From Sphingobacterium athyrii (GTDB taxonomy: Bacteria; Bacteroidota; Bacteroidia; Sphingobacteriales; Sphingobacteriaceae), in the NCBI RefSeq assembly GCF_003071065.1, contig NZ_QCXX01000010.1:186614-250613 (forward strand): 64,000 bases of DNA. Direction: 5' to 3'. Made by a program: the position numbers and the translations under genes. The notes beneath the pieces were generated by a model. That model was given only the letters and a program-made list of their open reading frames with translations. It ran no database searches and was not told the origin of the DNA. Shown here one piece after another: positions 43,384 to 52,854 of this stretch (its first letter is position 1; each line of letters starts with the position of its first letter).

Positions 43384-46125
43384 TTATTCGAATGATTTAT
43401 TTAAGATTGCTGCTTGTTGGGCAACGTGTTGTTTCATATAACCTGTCGCTGTACTTCCGCTTTCTTTACGTGCTACGAAACCTGTAAACGCAATGTCGGT
43501 ACCCATCAGTTTGCGGCAGTAGTAAGACCATGCGCCCATGTTCTCATTTTCCTCTTGCACCCATACAAACTCTTTAGCCTTGTTGTATTTTTTACGGATC
43601 GCTTTCAACTGCTCAGCCGGAATTGGGAATAACTGCTCGATGCGAACAATTGCAATATCTTTACGTTTGTCAGCTTCTTGTTTTTCCAATAAATCATAGT
43701 AAACTTTACCAGAACAGAACAATACACGTTTTACATCTTTTGCAGCAACATTTGCATCGTCAATCACTTCCTGGAATACGCCTTCCGTGAAGTCTTTCAA
43801 TGGAGAAACCACTTTCGGGTGACGCAACAAGGATTTTGGCGTAAAGACCACCAATGGCTTACGGAATTCGCGTACCAGTTGACGGCGCAACAAATGGAAG
43901 TAGTTTGCCGGTGATGTACAGTTTGCCATGATCATATTCTCATCCGCACATAATTCCAGGAATCTCTCGATACGTGCCGAAGAGTGTTCAGGCCCCTGTC
44001 CTTCCATACCATGTGGAAGCATCATGACCAAACCGTTTGAACGTTTCCATTTTGTTTCCGCACTTGACAGATATTGATCTACGATAATTTGAGCTCCATT
44101 GTAGAAATCACCGAACTGTGCTTCCCAGATTGTCAATGAATTTGGATTAGAAGATGCATAACCATATTCAAAACCCAAAACAGCATATTCTGAAAGTAAA
44201 GAGTTGTAGATCGAGAACTTGTCACCACCTTTGATATTTGCCAATGGAACATATTTCTCTTCGGAATCTTCTAGCGTCAATACCGCATGGCGGTGTGAGA
44301 AGGTGCCCCGTTGTACATCCTGACCGGAGATACGAACACGATTGCCCTGATCCAATAAGGTCGCATAGGCCATTAATTCACCCATTGCCCAATCGTATGC
44401 ATCATTGCTAATCATTTTGGCACGGTCTTCAAATAAACGGGTGATCTTACGGAAGAATTTTTTGTCCGCAGGTAATGTGGTAATCTCTTTCGCTAATTTC
44501 AGGAACGTATCTTTCGCAACTTGTGTTTTATCGGTTGTTGTTAATACTTCTCCTTTTTTCGCTGGACGTAATCCTTCCCATGCACCTTTAAACATCGGAA
44601 TTTCTTCAGTCAATACTTCAACTGTTTTTGCTTCCTCAAATTTAGTCTGCAATTCCGCTTTAAATTCTTTCTCTATATTTTTCGAATACGCTTCATCAAC
44701 GCTTCCTTCAGCAATTAATTTTTTTGCGTATACTTCTTTCGGATTTGGATGTTTTTCAATGATTTTGTACAACAAAGGTTGTGTAAACTTAGGCTCATCC
44801 GCCTCGTTGTGACCAAATCTTCTGTAACATAACAAATCAATAAATACGTCTGTTTTGTATTTTTGACGGTATTCAACAGCTAAGTTGATCGCGTAAACGA
44901 CAGCCTCAGCATCATCTCCATTGACATGGAATACGGGCGAAGACGTAATTTTTGCTACATCTGTACAATAGGTGCCAGAACGTGCGTCTTTATAGTTTGT
45001 TGTAAAGCCAATCTGGTTGTTAATAACGATATGGACGGTACCTCCTGTTTTGTAACCATCTAGTTTGGACATTTGAGTGACCTCATAGACAACGCCCTGA
45101 CCGGCGATTGCAGCGTCACCATGGATAATGATAGGTGCAATTTTCGATGAATCGCCATCGTATTTGAAGTCGATTTTAGAACGTACCATACCTTCGACAA
45201 TTGGATCTACTGTCTCCAGATGGGAAGGGTTTGGTGCCAGACTAAGATGCACAGATTTGCCGTCGTTGGTTTTTACTTCTGAGGAGAAACCCAAATGGTA
45301 TTTTACGTCACCACCGAAGTTGACTTCAGGATCATCCGCATAGGTTTTGCCTTCAAATTCAGAGAATACGGATTTGTAGGATTTACCCATAATGTTGGTC
45401 AAAACATTCAAACGACCACGGTGCGCCATACCGATCACAAACTCTTGGATACCGATGTCAGCACCTTTCTCGATGACAGAGTCCAATGCAGGGATTAAAC
45501 TTTCCGCACCTTCTAATGAAAAACGTTTTTGACCCAAAAATTTGGTTCCCAAAAAGTTCTCAAAAGCAACAGCATCGTTAAGTTTGTTTAAGATTCTCTT
45601 TTTGGTATCCAAAGAAAATTTTGGCATATTACGATCCGCTTCCATGCGGTCTTGCAACCATTTTATCTTTTCTGGATTACGGATATATTTGAATTCTGCA
45701 CCAATAGAACGGCAATAAGTGTCTTCAACCAGTTGACGGATGTCTTTTAATGTTGCTGGACCTAAGCCCACTTCGACACCTGCATTGAAAACCGTATTCA
45801 TGTCTGCTTCAGCAAGACCAAAGGTTTCCAATTCCTTCCCAGGGTAGTACTTACGTCTTTCGCGAACAGGGTTGGTGTGTGTGAAGAGGTGGCCGCGGTC
45901 ACGGTAACCGTTGATCATGTTCAGCACATTGATTTCTTTCAATACGTGCTCAGGAGTAGCTTCGCCTACTGAACTTGTCGTTCCACCAGCATTTTGACCG
46001 AAATCAAAACCTTCAAAGAATTTTTGCCATCCGAAATCTACCGATTGGGGATCTTGCTTGTACGATTGATATAAGCCATCGACATAAGCCGAATCAGCAT
46101 TACTCAAATATGTCAGATTGTCCAT
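43384..46125 (-). CDS. sucA: 2-oxoglutarate dehydrogenase E1 component
   Basis: 913-residue thiamine-diphosphate-dependent E1o. The N-terminus LSNADSAYVDGLYQSYKQDP is the E2-binding segment; the ThDP site includes GMAHRGRLNVLTNIMGK and the GDAAIAGQGVVYE region; the pyrimidine-binding half has VLTLEDSEEKYVPL and GLVMMLPHGMEGQGPEHSSA. Decarboxylates 2-oxoglutarate and passes succinyl to OdhB. Same operon as odhB. A TAnnTTTG element lies about 26 nt upstream. Confidence 0.97.
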   Translation of the reverse strand: MDNLTYLSNADSAYVDGLYQSYKQDPQSVDFGWQKFFEGFDFGQNAGGTTSSVGEATPEHVLKEINVLNMINGYRDRGHLFTHTNPVRERRKYYPGKELETFGLAEADMNTVFNAGVEVGLGPATLKDIRQLVEDTYCRSIGAEFKYIRNPEKIKWLQDRMEADRNMPKFSLDTKKRILNKLNDAVAFENFLGTKFLGQKRFSLEGAESLIPALDSVIEKGADIGIQEFVIGMAHRGRLNVLTNIMGKSYKSVFSEFEGKTYADDPEVNFGGDVKYHLGFSSEVKTNDGKSVHLSLAPNPSHLETVDPIVEGMVRSKIDFKYDGDSSKIAPIIIHGDAAIAGQGVVYEVTQMSKLDGYKTGGTVHIVINNQIGFTTNYKDARSGTYCTDVAKITSSPVFHVNGDDAEAVVYAINLAVEYRQKYKTDVFIDLLCYRRFGHNEADEPKFTQPLLYKIIEKHPNPKEVYAKKLIAEGSVDEAYSKNIEKEFKAELQTKFEEAKTVEVLTEEIPMFKGAWEGLRPAKKGEVLTTTDKTQVAKDTFLKLAKEITTLPADKKFFRKITRLFEDRAKMISNDAYDWAMGELMAYATLLDQGNRVRISGQDVQRGTFSHRHAVLTLEDSEEKYVPLANIKGGDKFSIYNSLLSEYAVLGFEYGYASSNPNSLTIWEAQFGDFYNGAQIIVDQYLSSAETKWKRSNGLVMMLPHGMEGQGPEHSSARIERFLELCADENMIMANCTSPANYFHLLRRQLVREFRKPLVVFTPKSLLRHPKVVSPLKDFTEGVFQEVIDDANVAAKDVKRVLFCSGKVYYDLLEKQEADKRKDIAIVRIEQLFPIPAEQLKAIRKKYNKAKEFVWVQEENENMGAWSYYCRKLMGTDIAFTGFVARKESGSTATGYMKQHVAQQAAILNKSFE

Positions 46126-46150
46126 TTACAATTAAAACTATGAAATTTGT

Positions 46151-46158
46151 CAAAGTTA
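46151..46158 (-). promoter_or_regulatory. -7 promoter element of sucA-odhB
   Basis: Reads TAACTTTG on the - strand (TAnnTTTG), identical to the element before the transaldolase gene, with a leader of about 20 nt. Confidence 0.5.
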
Positions 46159-46306
46159 TGAATAAAAAAAGAGTTTCTAATACTGAAATTGAATAATTTA
46201 ATCAATAAATCTATCCAATTCTTAACATTTTTAGCATGATTTAAAAAGGGCTTACAGTGCCTTACAAATTTCTTTTGTTTTGAAATTATTTATTTCTGCC
46301 GAAGAT

Positions 46307-47581
46307 TTATTTAGCCAATATTTCATCCAATTTTGGAAGTCCATTTGGGAAATTTGTTTTGATAAGTTTTTGCCAGTCCAAGGCCTTATTGTCCTTGTCA
46401 CTCGTCCCGACACCGGCGACATGTGACCATTGGCCATATAACGTAGCCGGAGAATAATCCAATAACTGTTCTTCAAACCAGGAAGCGCCCTTTAACCAAT
46501 TCACATGATATTCATGCACAAGGTAACTTGCTGCAATTAATCCGGCCTGGTAGGGGATGTAACCTGTTTTTTTGAGTTGTATCATGGTGCTATTGATAAA
46601 GTCATGATCCGTCTGTCCGGATTTCCACTTCTCAAATAGATCCTCGTTTACCGTTAATGATGGAATATCGACTGCATTGCTATTTTTCGTGCCCAAAGGC
46701 TTGAAAAATATATTGGGATATTTTTTGAGCATAAAACGGAAATAGTCCCGCCAAAGTAAAATGTCTATTATTTTCTCAAATCGTTTATCTTTTTTTCCTT
46801 CTCCTAATTTCTTAATGTTGTTGTAAAGAAGAATTGGCGATAAGGCTCCGGCAGCGATAAAGGGACCCAATATGACCGGATCCTGCTCTGTTTCCGGATA
46901 AGTGGACAAAACCGAATGCATAATACTCAATGCCGTGTCTTCGCCGCCCAATATATAGATGTCATCAACAGACTTAATCTGCTGGTCCGAATAGCCTAGG
47001 TCCTTTAGCGTTGGAATCTTGGTGTCTTCCAGATGTGGTGGCGTCAAGAAATTTGACGGGAAAGGAATCGGTTGGCGCACCGAACTTTCACGTTCTACTT
47101 TTTTCTTAAAAATGGAAAATCCATTAGGAATATCCTTAATTGGAAAAGGGAGATCTTCTTTGTGGTAAAGTGTATGGCCTATAAAATGACGGAGATTGAT
47201 TTTGCTGCTCCATAATTCACTTTCTACTTTCTCGGAAATAGAAGTCTCGCGAAGGGCAACTTCCCGGTGGTGGTAGACTTCGTTGACCTGGTATTTTTGA
47301 GCAATTCGCGGGATAATATCTTCCGGCTTGCCAATATAAGTCAGCAGGTCACTACCATGGCTTTTTAATTTCTCTTTTAGGGCCGTGACCGCTTCGATCA
47401 CGAAAGCTGCACGCAGCACACCTGTATTTAGCGTACCAAATCGATTGCGCTCAAAATAACGGGGATCAAAACAATAGACCGGAATGATGAAAGAACTCTT
47501 CTCAGAGGCTTGATAAAATACTTCATTGTCATGAAGTCTTAAATCATTTCTAAACCAGATCATTGTAGCCCTTTTGTCCAT
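46307..47581 (-). CDS. Cryptochrome/photolyase-family protein, divergent DASH-like
   Basis: 424 residues. The N-terminal alpha/beta domain is clear (MIWFRNDLRLHDNEVFYQA, IPVYCFDPRYF, then GSDLLTYIGKPEDIIPRI), as in DASH cryptochromes. The helical FAD domain is recognisable (LLWRDYFRFMLKKYP, ASWFEEQLLDYSPATLYGQW, HVAGVGTSDKD), but the normally invariant NRxRQ stretch reads IPYQAGLIAAS, and the usual GNW is GQW. FAD binding or repair activity may therefore be altered. It is somewhat shorter than typical (about 430-500). Monocistronic, with a TAnnTTTG element about 50 nt upstream. Confidence 0.85.
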   Translation of the reverse strand: MDKRATMIWFRNDLRLHDNEVFYQASEKSSFIIPVYCFDPRYFERNRFGTLNTGVLRAAFVIEAVTALKEKLKSHGSDLLTYIGKPEDIIPRIAQKYQVNEVYHHREVALRETSISEKVESELWSSKINLRHFIGHTLYHKEDLPFPIKDIPNGFSIFKKKVERESSVRQPIPFPSNFLTPPHLEDTKIPTLKDLGYSDQQIKSVDDIYILGGEDTALSIMHSVLSTYPETEQDPVILGPFIAAGALSPILLYNNIKKLGEGKKDKRFEKIIDILLWRDYFRFMLKKYPNIFFKPLGTKNSNAVDIPSLTVNEDLFEKWKSGQTDHDFINSTMIQLKKTGYIPYQAGLIAASYLVHEYHVNWLKGASWFEEQLLDYSPATLYGQWSHVAGVGTSDKDNKALDWQKLIKTNFPNGLPKLDEILAK

Positions 47582-48027
47582 AGAGGTGAAGATAAATACT
47601 TTTTAGTGCAGCCTATTTTCAGAAGATTTACAAATATATAAGGATATTGTGTTTATGAAAATATTTGGGCATGAATTGACATAAAAAGGACAAAGAAGAG
47701 GTTTGGGACAAAATTGCGGCGGGGAATAAATACCGAACAGTGTCTTTGCCGGTTTTTAATTCAGTGATAGAAAATGGCTTAACTGACCGATGATCATCCC
47801 TTTGGTAGGAAAAACAAGGTCTCCGAGTAGAAAAATAAAAATAGTGTTAAACTTATTTGATGTTTCTCTGTTCTAAAATCAGGGAATTATGATATTAGTT
47901 AGTCAGCATTTTGGAAAACAAAACCATCTGGAGCTTACACAATTTATTGGACAGCTCGAATGGGATAGACCGATAAAATCAACTCATTTATGCCATTGAA
48001 AGCGAGTGCTCAGAAATAATTATAAGG
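47582..48027. other. Intergenic region between the cryptochrome and SDR-like genes
   Basis: 446 bases, divergent promoters. It holds the cryptochrome -7 element on the left. A 36-codon frame at 47889-47999 has no recognisable product. I see no strong hairpin or repeat. Confidence 0.5.
47631..47638 (-). promoter_or_regulatory. -7 promoter element of the cryptochrome gene
   Basis: Reads TATATTTG on the - strand (TAnnTTTG), about 45 nt of leader before the ATG. Confidence 0.4.
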
Positions 48028-48897
48028 ATGAAAAAGGTTTTAATCAGTGGGCTAAATACCTATTTAGGACGGCGGGCGTCATGCTATTTACAAACGAAAG
48101 ATTTTCATGTTACGGGTTTGGTGCGAAACCTATCTATTTTTAATAAAATTGTGAAAGAGAAGGTGACGGCAAAACTTTTTGAGCTGGATCTTTTACGAAA
48201 GGGACCTGCGTATGATAATTTTCAGATCAGTGACTTGAATTTCGGTATTTATTTTACACAGGTTCCTTCGCTCGATAATGATATTCAGCTTCAACTGGAA
48301 CTGCTGGGGCTCCGTAATTTTGTTGAAATCTGTAAGCGGTCGGGCAATGATCGCGTGATTTATGTGGCTCGATTAATGGATGAACATTTTTTGGATCCTG
48401 TTCGCAACCTCCTGGAGGCTTTGCGCGTACAGTATACCATTGTAGTCAAAAGCAGCGTTATCGGAAAGGAAAGTGTCTTAAATCGAATCTTTGGCAAACT
48501 GGCCAAAAAGCAGACTATATTCTATTGGAACTGGGTGGCCTCCCTGAAATTTCATCCTTTACCTTTGCTGGATGTTTATCGCTGGCTTCGGGAAATGCCC
48601 TGGGAAAACAATTTTATTTCTGAGGTGATTTACCTCGGCGGACATGAAGAGGTGACATTTAGAAGCTTATTTTATCAATTTCTTAGCTCCACTTCCAGTT
48701 CACAAAAACGCGAGATCGGAGTGAATAAATTCTTTGCGAAATTACTCTTGAGCCGGTTTAACGATATCAATAAAGAAGATATTGATGAATTTAGACGGGT
48801 GCTTTATTACGAAAAAAATGTAGACAACTCGACTTGGCAGAAAGTCCAGACCTTTGAATTCACCCCTTTGAAAGCCTATGTCAGTATGGATACCTGA
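48028..48897 (+). CDS. Atypical SDR/NAD(P)-binding-like protein
   Basis: 289 residues with an SDR-type N-terminus MKKVLISGLNTYLGRRASCY: the glycine motif is GxxxxxG rather than GxxGxxG. Later pieces VTGLVRNLSIF, NFGIYFTQVPSL and DRVIYVARLMDE follow the strand order of extended SDR/NmrA-like proteins, but no YxxxK catalytic pair is evident. It is probably a non-catalytic or cofactor-binding member. No operon partner; function unknown. Confidence 0.6.
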   Translation: MKKVLISGLNTYLGRRASCYLQTKDFHVTGLVRNLSIFNKIVKEKVTAKLFELDLLRKGPAYDNFQISDLNFGIYFTQVPSLDNDIQLQLELLGLRNFVEICKRSGNDRVIYVARLMDEHFLDPVRNLLEALRVQYTIVVKSSVIGKESVLNRIFGKLAKKQTIFYWNWVASLKFHPLPLLDVYRWLREMPWENNFISEVIYLGGHEEVTFRSLFYQFLSSTSSSQKREIGVNKFFAKLLLSRFNDINKEDIDEFRRVLYYEKNVDNSTWQKVQTFEFTPLKAYVSMDT

Positions 48898-49026
48898 TTG
48901 TCTAATACCTGTTTATCCAGTGCCAGTCAGGTGTAATCCCTTCCTTTGATTTTACGGTCTTTGATGCATTGTGCACGAGTTGGTTTTTTCTGGTGTGAAT
49001 AATTATTTACTTCTGATTTATTCTGT

Positions 49027-49034
49027 TAAATTTG
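49027..49034 (+). promoter_or_regulatory. -7 promoter element of the UbiD-family gene
   Basis: TAAATTTG matches TAnnTTTG, 30 nt before the ATG at 49065. No clear -33 TTG at 17-23 nt. Confidence 0.45.
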
Positions 49035-49064
49035 TGGATTAACGCGTTGATACAGATTTAATAT

Positions 49065-50903
49065 ATGGGATACAATAGTCTCGCAGCATGTGTTGCGGAT
49101 CTTGAGAAACATGGTCATTTAATCCGGATTAAAGAGGAGGTCGACCCTTACCTTGAAATGGCTGCAATTCATATGCGGGTGTTTGATGTGGCCGGACCGG
49201 CACTGTATTTTGAAAATATCAAAGGGTCGGAATTCCCTGCCGTATCAAATCTATTTGGAACGTTGGACCGTTCTAAGTTTATGTTCCGTGATTCATTGGA
49301 CCATCTAAAAAAATTGGTAGATGTCAAAATGAACCCGGGGGCTGTTTTAAAAAAGCCATTCCAATATATCGGTTCATCCATGACCGCCCTGGGCGCCTTG
49401 CCCTGGAAGAAGAAATCAGGGGCTCCGATCCTACATGGTAAAACAAGCATTGGTAAACTTCCTCAAATTGTCAATTGGCCAATGGATGGTGGGGCCTTTG
49501 TTACCATGCCACAGGTGTATACCGAAGATGTAACTAAGCCGGGAATCATGCATGCCAACCTGGGCATGTACAGGATTCAGCTTTCAGGCAACAATTACAT
49601 TCCGGATCGGGAAATTGGACTGCATTATCAGTTGCACCGCGGAATAGGTATTCATCAAACGAAAGCCAATGAGCTCGGTATACCACTTAAGGTCAGTATC
49701 TTTGTGGGCGGTCCGCCGGCGCATCCTTTGTCTGCGGTCATGCCGCTACCCGAAGGACTTTCTGAAATGATCTTTGCCGGCGCATTGGGGAATAGAAGGT
49801 TTCGCTATTTTTACGATAATGAAGGTTTTTGCGTTTCGGCAGATGCAGATTTTGTTATTACAGGTACAGTATACCCCAATGAGAACAAACCGGAGGGGCC
49901 TTTTGGCGATCATATTGGCTACTACAGTCTTACCCATCCTTTTCCCCTGATGAAAGTACATAATGTGTACCATAAGAAGGATCCGATCTGGTCCTTTACC
50001 GTGGTAGGACGCCCGCCACAGGAGGATACAAGCTTCGGGGCACTTATTCATGAAATCACAGGGGCTGCGATTCCACAGGAGATCTCCGGACTGCATGCTG
50101 TCAACGCAGTAGATGCGGCAGGTGTGCATCCCTTGTTGTTTGCGATCGGATCGGAGCGCTATACACCTTATCAGACCGTGGACCGTCCGCAGGAAATTTT
50201 AACCATTGCCAATCAGATTCTCGGAAAAAATCAGCTGAGTTTAGCCAAATATCTTTTTATCTCGGCGCATGAGGATAATCCCAAATTGGATATCCACGAT
50301 ATTCCGGGATTCTTCGGTCATATCCTGGAGCGCATTGATCCGACTAGAGATCTCCATTTTCAGACCAATACGACGATAGATACCTTGGATTATTCAGGTG
50401 ATGGATTAAACGCGGGGTCAAAGGTGGTGTTTGCCGCTGCAGGGACCAAGAAAAGAGTGCTTGCGCGTGAACTGCCGGCAAATTTTGATCTGCCAAGACC
50501 TTTCAACCGGGCGAAGTTTGTTATTCCGGGTGTATTGGCGGTTGAAGGTGCGGCCTTTACGAACTATGCGGATGAAGCTACGCTGATCAGGGAATGGTGC
50601 CGTGCCGCCGAAGGGCTGGCTTGGGAAGGCTTTCCGCTGTTGGTATTGTGCGATGATGCTGGTTTTACCGCTGAGACAGTCAATAATTTTGTCTGGACAA
50701 CCTTTACACGCAGTAACCCCGCATTTGATATTCATGGCATTAAGAGTTTTACTGCATTCAAACATTGGGGCTGTGAAGGGCCAATTATTATTGATGCACG
50801 TAGCAAACCACATCATGCCCCGGCACTGATCAAGGATGCGGCCGTTGAGAAGCGAGTTGACGAATTGGGAGCTAAAGGGGGCTCGCTGCACGGAATTATT
50901 TAA
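49065..50903 (+). CDS. UbiD-family decarboxylase
   Basis: 612-residue prenylated-FMN-dependent decarboxylase. Family landmarks: the N-terminal LAACVADLEKHGHLIRIKEE, GMYRIQLSGNNYI (FMN/Mn region), ENKPEGPFGDHIGYYS carrying the conserved Glu/Asp cluster, and VVGRPPQEDTSFG. Length fits the branch usually annotated as menaquinone-biosynthesis decarboxylase. The cofactor maker UbiX is not in the window. The HopJ-family gene follows 38 nt downstream and may be cotranscribed. Which quinone step it serves is uncertain. Confidence 0.85.
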   Translation: MGYNSLAACVADLEKHGHLIRIKEEVDPYLEMAAIHMRVFDVAGPALYFENIKGSEFPAVSNLFGTLDRSKFMFRDSLDHLKKLVDVKMNPGAVLKKPFQYIGSSMTALGALPWKKKSGAPILHGKTSIGKLPQIVNWPMDGGAFVTMPQVYTEDVTKPGIMHANLGMYRIQLSGNNYIPDREIGLHYQLHRGIGIHQTKANELGIPLKVSIFVGGPPAHPLSAVMPLPEGLSEMIFAGALGNRRFRYFYDNEGFCVSADADFVITGTVYPNENKPEGPFGDHIGYYSLTHPFPLMKVHNVYHKKDPIWSFTVVGRPPQEDTSFGALIHEITGAAIPQEISGLHAVNAVDAAGVHPLLFAIGSERYTPYQTVDRPQEILTIANQILGKNQLSLAKYLFISAHEDNPKLDIHDIPGFFGHILERIDPTRDLHFQTNTTIDTLDYSGDGLNAGSKVVFAAAGTKKRVLARELPANFDLPRPFNRAKFVIPGVLAVEGAAFTNYADEATLIREWCRAAEGLAWEGFPLLVLCDDAGFTAETVNNFVWTTFTRSNPAFDIHGIKSFTAFKHWGCEGPIIIDARSKPHHAPALIKDAAVEKRVDELGAKGGSLHGII

Positions 50904-50941
50904 GGACAACTAAACAAAATAAGTATAGACAATTTAATCTG

Positions 50942-51277
50942 ATGAAAACAGAAGAATTATTAGCCAGATCAAAAGAGAATCAGCTGCAGTTTCAGGAGGT
51001 TCTGGATCATATTGCAGAAAACTATCATTATAGTCCAGCGGCATTTCAAAATGGAAGCCTGAAAAATATGGCAACGGAAAATCAGGGAAGTGCAAAAGTA
51101 TTGTATTTTGCCAAACGCCACGATCTTTCGGCAGCAGACACCTTGTTTTTGTTTGCCGAGCATTATCAAAATGTGTTGGATAACCCAACAGGCGAAGGGC
51201 ATCAAAATATCCGACAGTTTATGGCGAATGGCTGGAACGGTGTTGTTTTTGATGCCGAGGTCCTAAGCGCTAAGTAA
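50942..51277 (+). CDS. HopJ type III effector family protein
   Basis: 111 residues matching the HopJ pattern: FQEVLDHIAENYHYSPAAF with an F-x-NG segment, ATENQGSAKVLYFAKRH, LSAADTLFLFAEHYQNVL, then GHQNIRQFMANGWNGVVF. The name comes from Pseudomonas effectors, but the family is widespread in bacteria without type III secretion, and nothing here suggests secretion. A housekeeping role is more likely. It follows the UbiD-family gene and is closed by a terminator. Confidence 0.85.
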   Translation: MKTEELLARSKENQLQFQEVLDHIAENYHYSPAAFQNGSLKNMATENQGSAKVLYFAKRHDLSAADTLFLFAEHYQNVLDNPTGEGHQNIRQFMANGWNGVVFDAEVLSAK

Positions 51278-51353
51278 AATCAGGTAGGTAGCTTTGCCGT
51301 TTAGTCGAATGCAAACCAATGTCGCACAGAATGGTGTTGTTACCATAAAATAG

Positions 51354-51384
51354 AAAGGGGCTTCAATTGGAAGCCCCTTTTCTA
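51354..51384. terminator. Bidirectional terminator
   Basis: AAAGGGGCTTC / GAAGCCCCTTT (51354-51364, 51370-51380) with loop AATTG; sits between the HopJ-family gene and the convergent PhnB-like gene. Confidence 0.85.
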
Positions 51385-51412
51385 TATGCTGATCTATCGC
51401 ATCACAATTTTT

Positions 51413-51874
51413 TTAGTCTTTGCTTTCACAATCTTCATCTTTGCTGCCACCGAAATAGACCATCCAGCAGATGCCAAACTGATCTTGGAATGAGCTGTAT
51501 AGCTCCGCGAAAAATGTTTCACCCAAAGGCATTTCCACTACTTTTGCGTTGACGCTGAGGGCTTCATGGAGTGTTTTGGCTTCATCAGCATTGTCACACA
51601 TCAACATGACATAGGTATTGTTGCCCTGTACATATTGCTGGCCGAAAGCAGGAATAACGTCTGCTCCCATAAGCATGCTCTCGCCATTGATTGAAATGGC
51701 GGTATGACAGATCTTGTTTTTGGCTTCATCCGGAACTGGGGGCATTTGCGGATCTGCAGGAATATCACCATATCGCATGTACCCCGGATTTTTTGTTTTA
51801 AAGACTTTTTCGTAAAATGTGAAAGCTTCTTCACAGTTACCGTTGAAATTTAAATAAGCGTGTAATTTTGCCAT
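51413..51874 (-). CDS. PhnB/YjdN-like VOC-superfamily protein
   Basis: 153 residues. The start AKLHAYLNFNGNCEEAFTFYEKVF is the classical PhnB-like opening, followed by KICHTAISINGESMLMGAD and a final FQDQFGICWMVYFGG. These small glyoxalase-fold proteins often lack a known substrate. The last ~10 residues are acidic. It is next to a Crp/Fnr regulator on the same strand (166 nt apart), which may or may not control it. Confidence 0.85.
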   Translation of the reverse strand: MAKLHAYLNFNGNCEEAFTFYEKVFKTKNPGYMRYGDIPADPQMPPVPDEAKNKICHTAISINGESMLMGADVIPAFGQQYVQGNNTYVMLMCDNADEAKTLHEALSVNAKVVEMPLGETFFAELYSSFQDQFGICWMVYFGGSKDEDCESKD

Positions 51875-52040
51875 GATTTCTAATTTTTGGATATATTGAT
51901 TTTCTCAAATTTTTCTTTCCTATAGTATAGCAACCAGGAGGGCTATCTTCGGAAGTGAAGATAAAATTAAGCGGAACTTTCGATAAAAATCTTGCCCTAA
52001 GGCAAGATTTGAAAATAGACTTTTGTCGATGGGAAGAGCA

Positions 52041-52616
52041 TTAATTGCCGTGAACAATTTCTTTGCGGATTCGGCTCAACGAAGTATCTGTGATGCCCAG
52101 GTAAGAAGCAATATGTTTCAGCGGGGCCTGCTGAATCAGGATGGGTTTTTCTTTTATCAGGTGCAGATAGCGGCTAGTCGCTGGCTCGGTAATCATTGCG
52201 ATAGCTCTATTTTTGCTGTGAACCAGTTCCTGTGCCATCCATGAACGCCCCCATTCCCTAAATTCGGGGATGCGATGAAATAATTCCTGATGATCTTCAA
52301 ATCGTATTTTCCAAAGTTTTGTGTCCGTAAGCGCCTGTATATTTTCCACGGTTGGGGTGCGCTGGAAAAAAGATGCGACCTCGATCACTACGTCATTATC
52401 ACTACAAAAACCGATGGTGACTTCGTTGCCTTCGTAGTCGTGTAAAAAAGACCGTGTAAGTCCATGTTCTATTAAATAATAGGCATTGGAAACCTGCCCT
52501 TTGCTTAAGATAAAATCGCCTTTTTTTATTGTAATGGCCTGGTGTTTCTCTTTTATGGAATTCAGTTCGTCCGTCGTGATAGCGAGGCCACTGTAAAAAG
52601 TTCCTATTAGATCCAT
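52041..52616 (-). CDS. Crp/Fnr-family transcriptional regulator
   Basis: 191 residues: cyclic-nucleotide-binding-like jelly roll (KGDFILSKGQVSNAYYLIEHG; EVTIGFCSDNDVVIEVASFF) followed by a C-terminal winged helix (PLKHIASYLGITDTSLSRIR). No Cys cluster for an Fe-S centre and no canonical cAMP-binding RxS pair, as in many Bacteroidota Crp-like proteins with unknown ligand. Its target is not evident. Confidence 0.85.
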   Translation of the reverse strand: MDLIGTFYSGLAITTDELNSIKEKHQAITIKKGDFILSKGQVSNAYYLIEHGLTRSFLHDYEGNEVTIGFCSDNDVVIEVASFFQRTPTVENIQALTDTKLWKIRFEDHQELFHRIPEFREWGRSWMAQELVHSKNRAIAMITEPATSRYLHLIKEKPILIQQAPLKHIASYLGITDTSLSRIRKEIVHGN

Positions 52617-52854
52617 TGTCCTTGGTTTATTTGATTACGTAGTGAATTTAAAGATAAATCTTGAAATGCTTTGTTAATTTGATGTGTGATTATTGTAAAC
52701 AAAAAGCTGTTTTGTTGCTAATTTGATTTGTTTGAATAATGTTTGTTGATAAAAATATAATAAAATTTAAAAATTATTATGAATTTAGTTTTTAATTGTT
52801 TTACTTTGTATCAATAACATAATGTAAAAACGAAATATTTAAAATTTTCATAAT

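Noticed and set aside
47889..47999. 36-codon open frame between the cryptochrome and SDR-like genes
   Set aside because: Short, no recognisable motif, no promoter or ribosome site.
50418..50909. 163-codon - strand frame across the UbiD-family gene
   Set aside because: Antisense shadow of a strong gene; translation looks random and has no start context.
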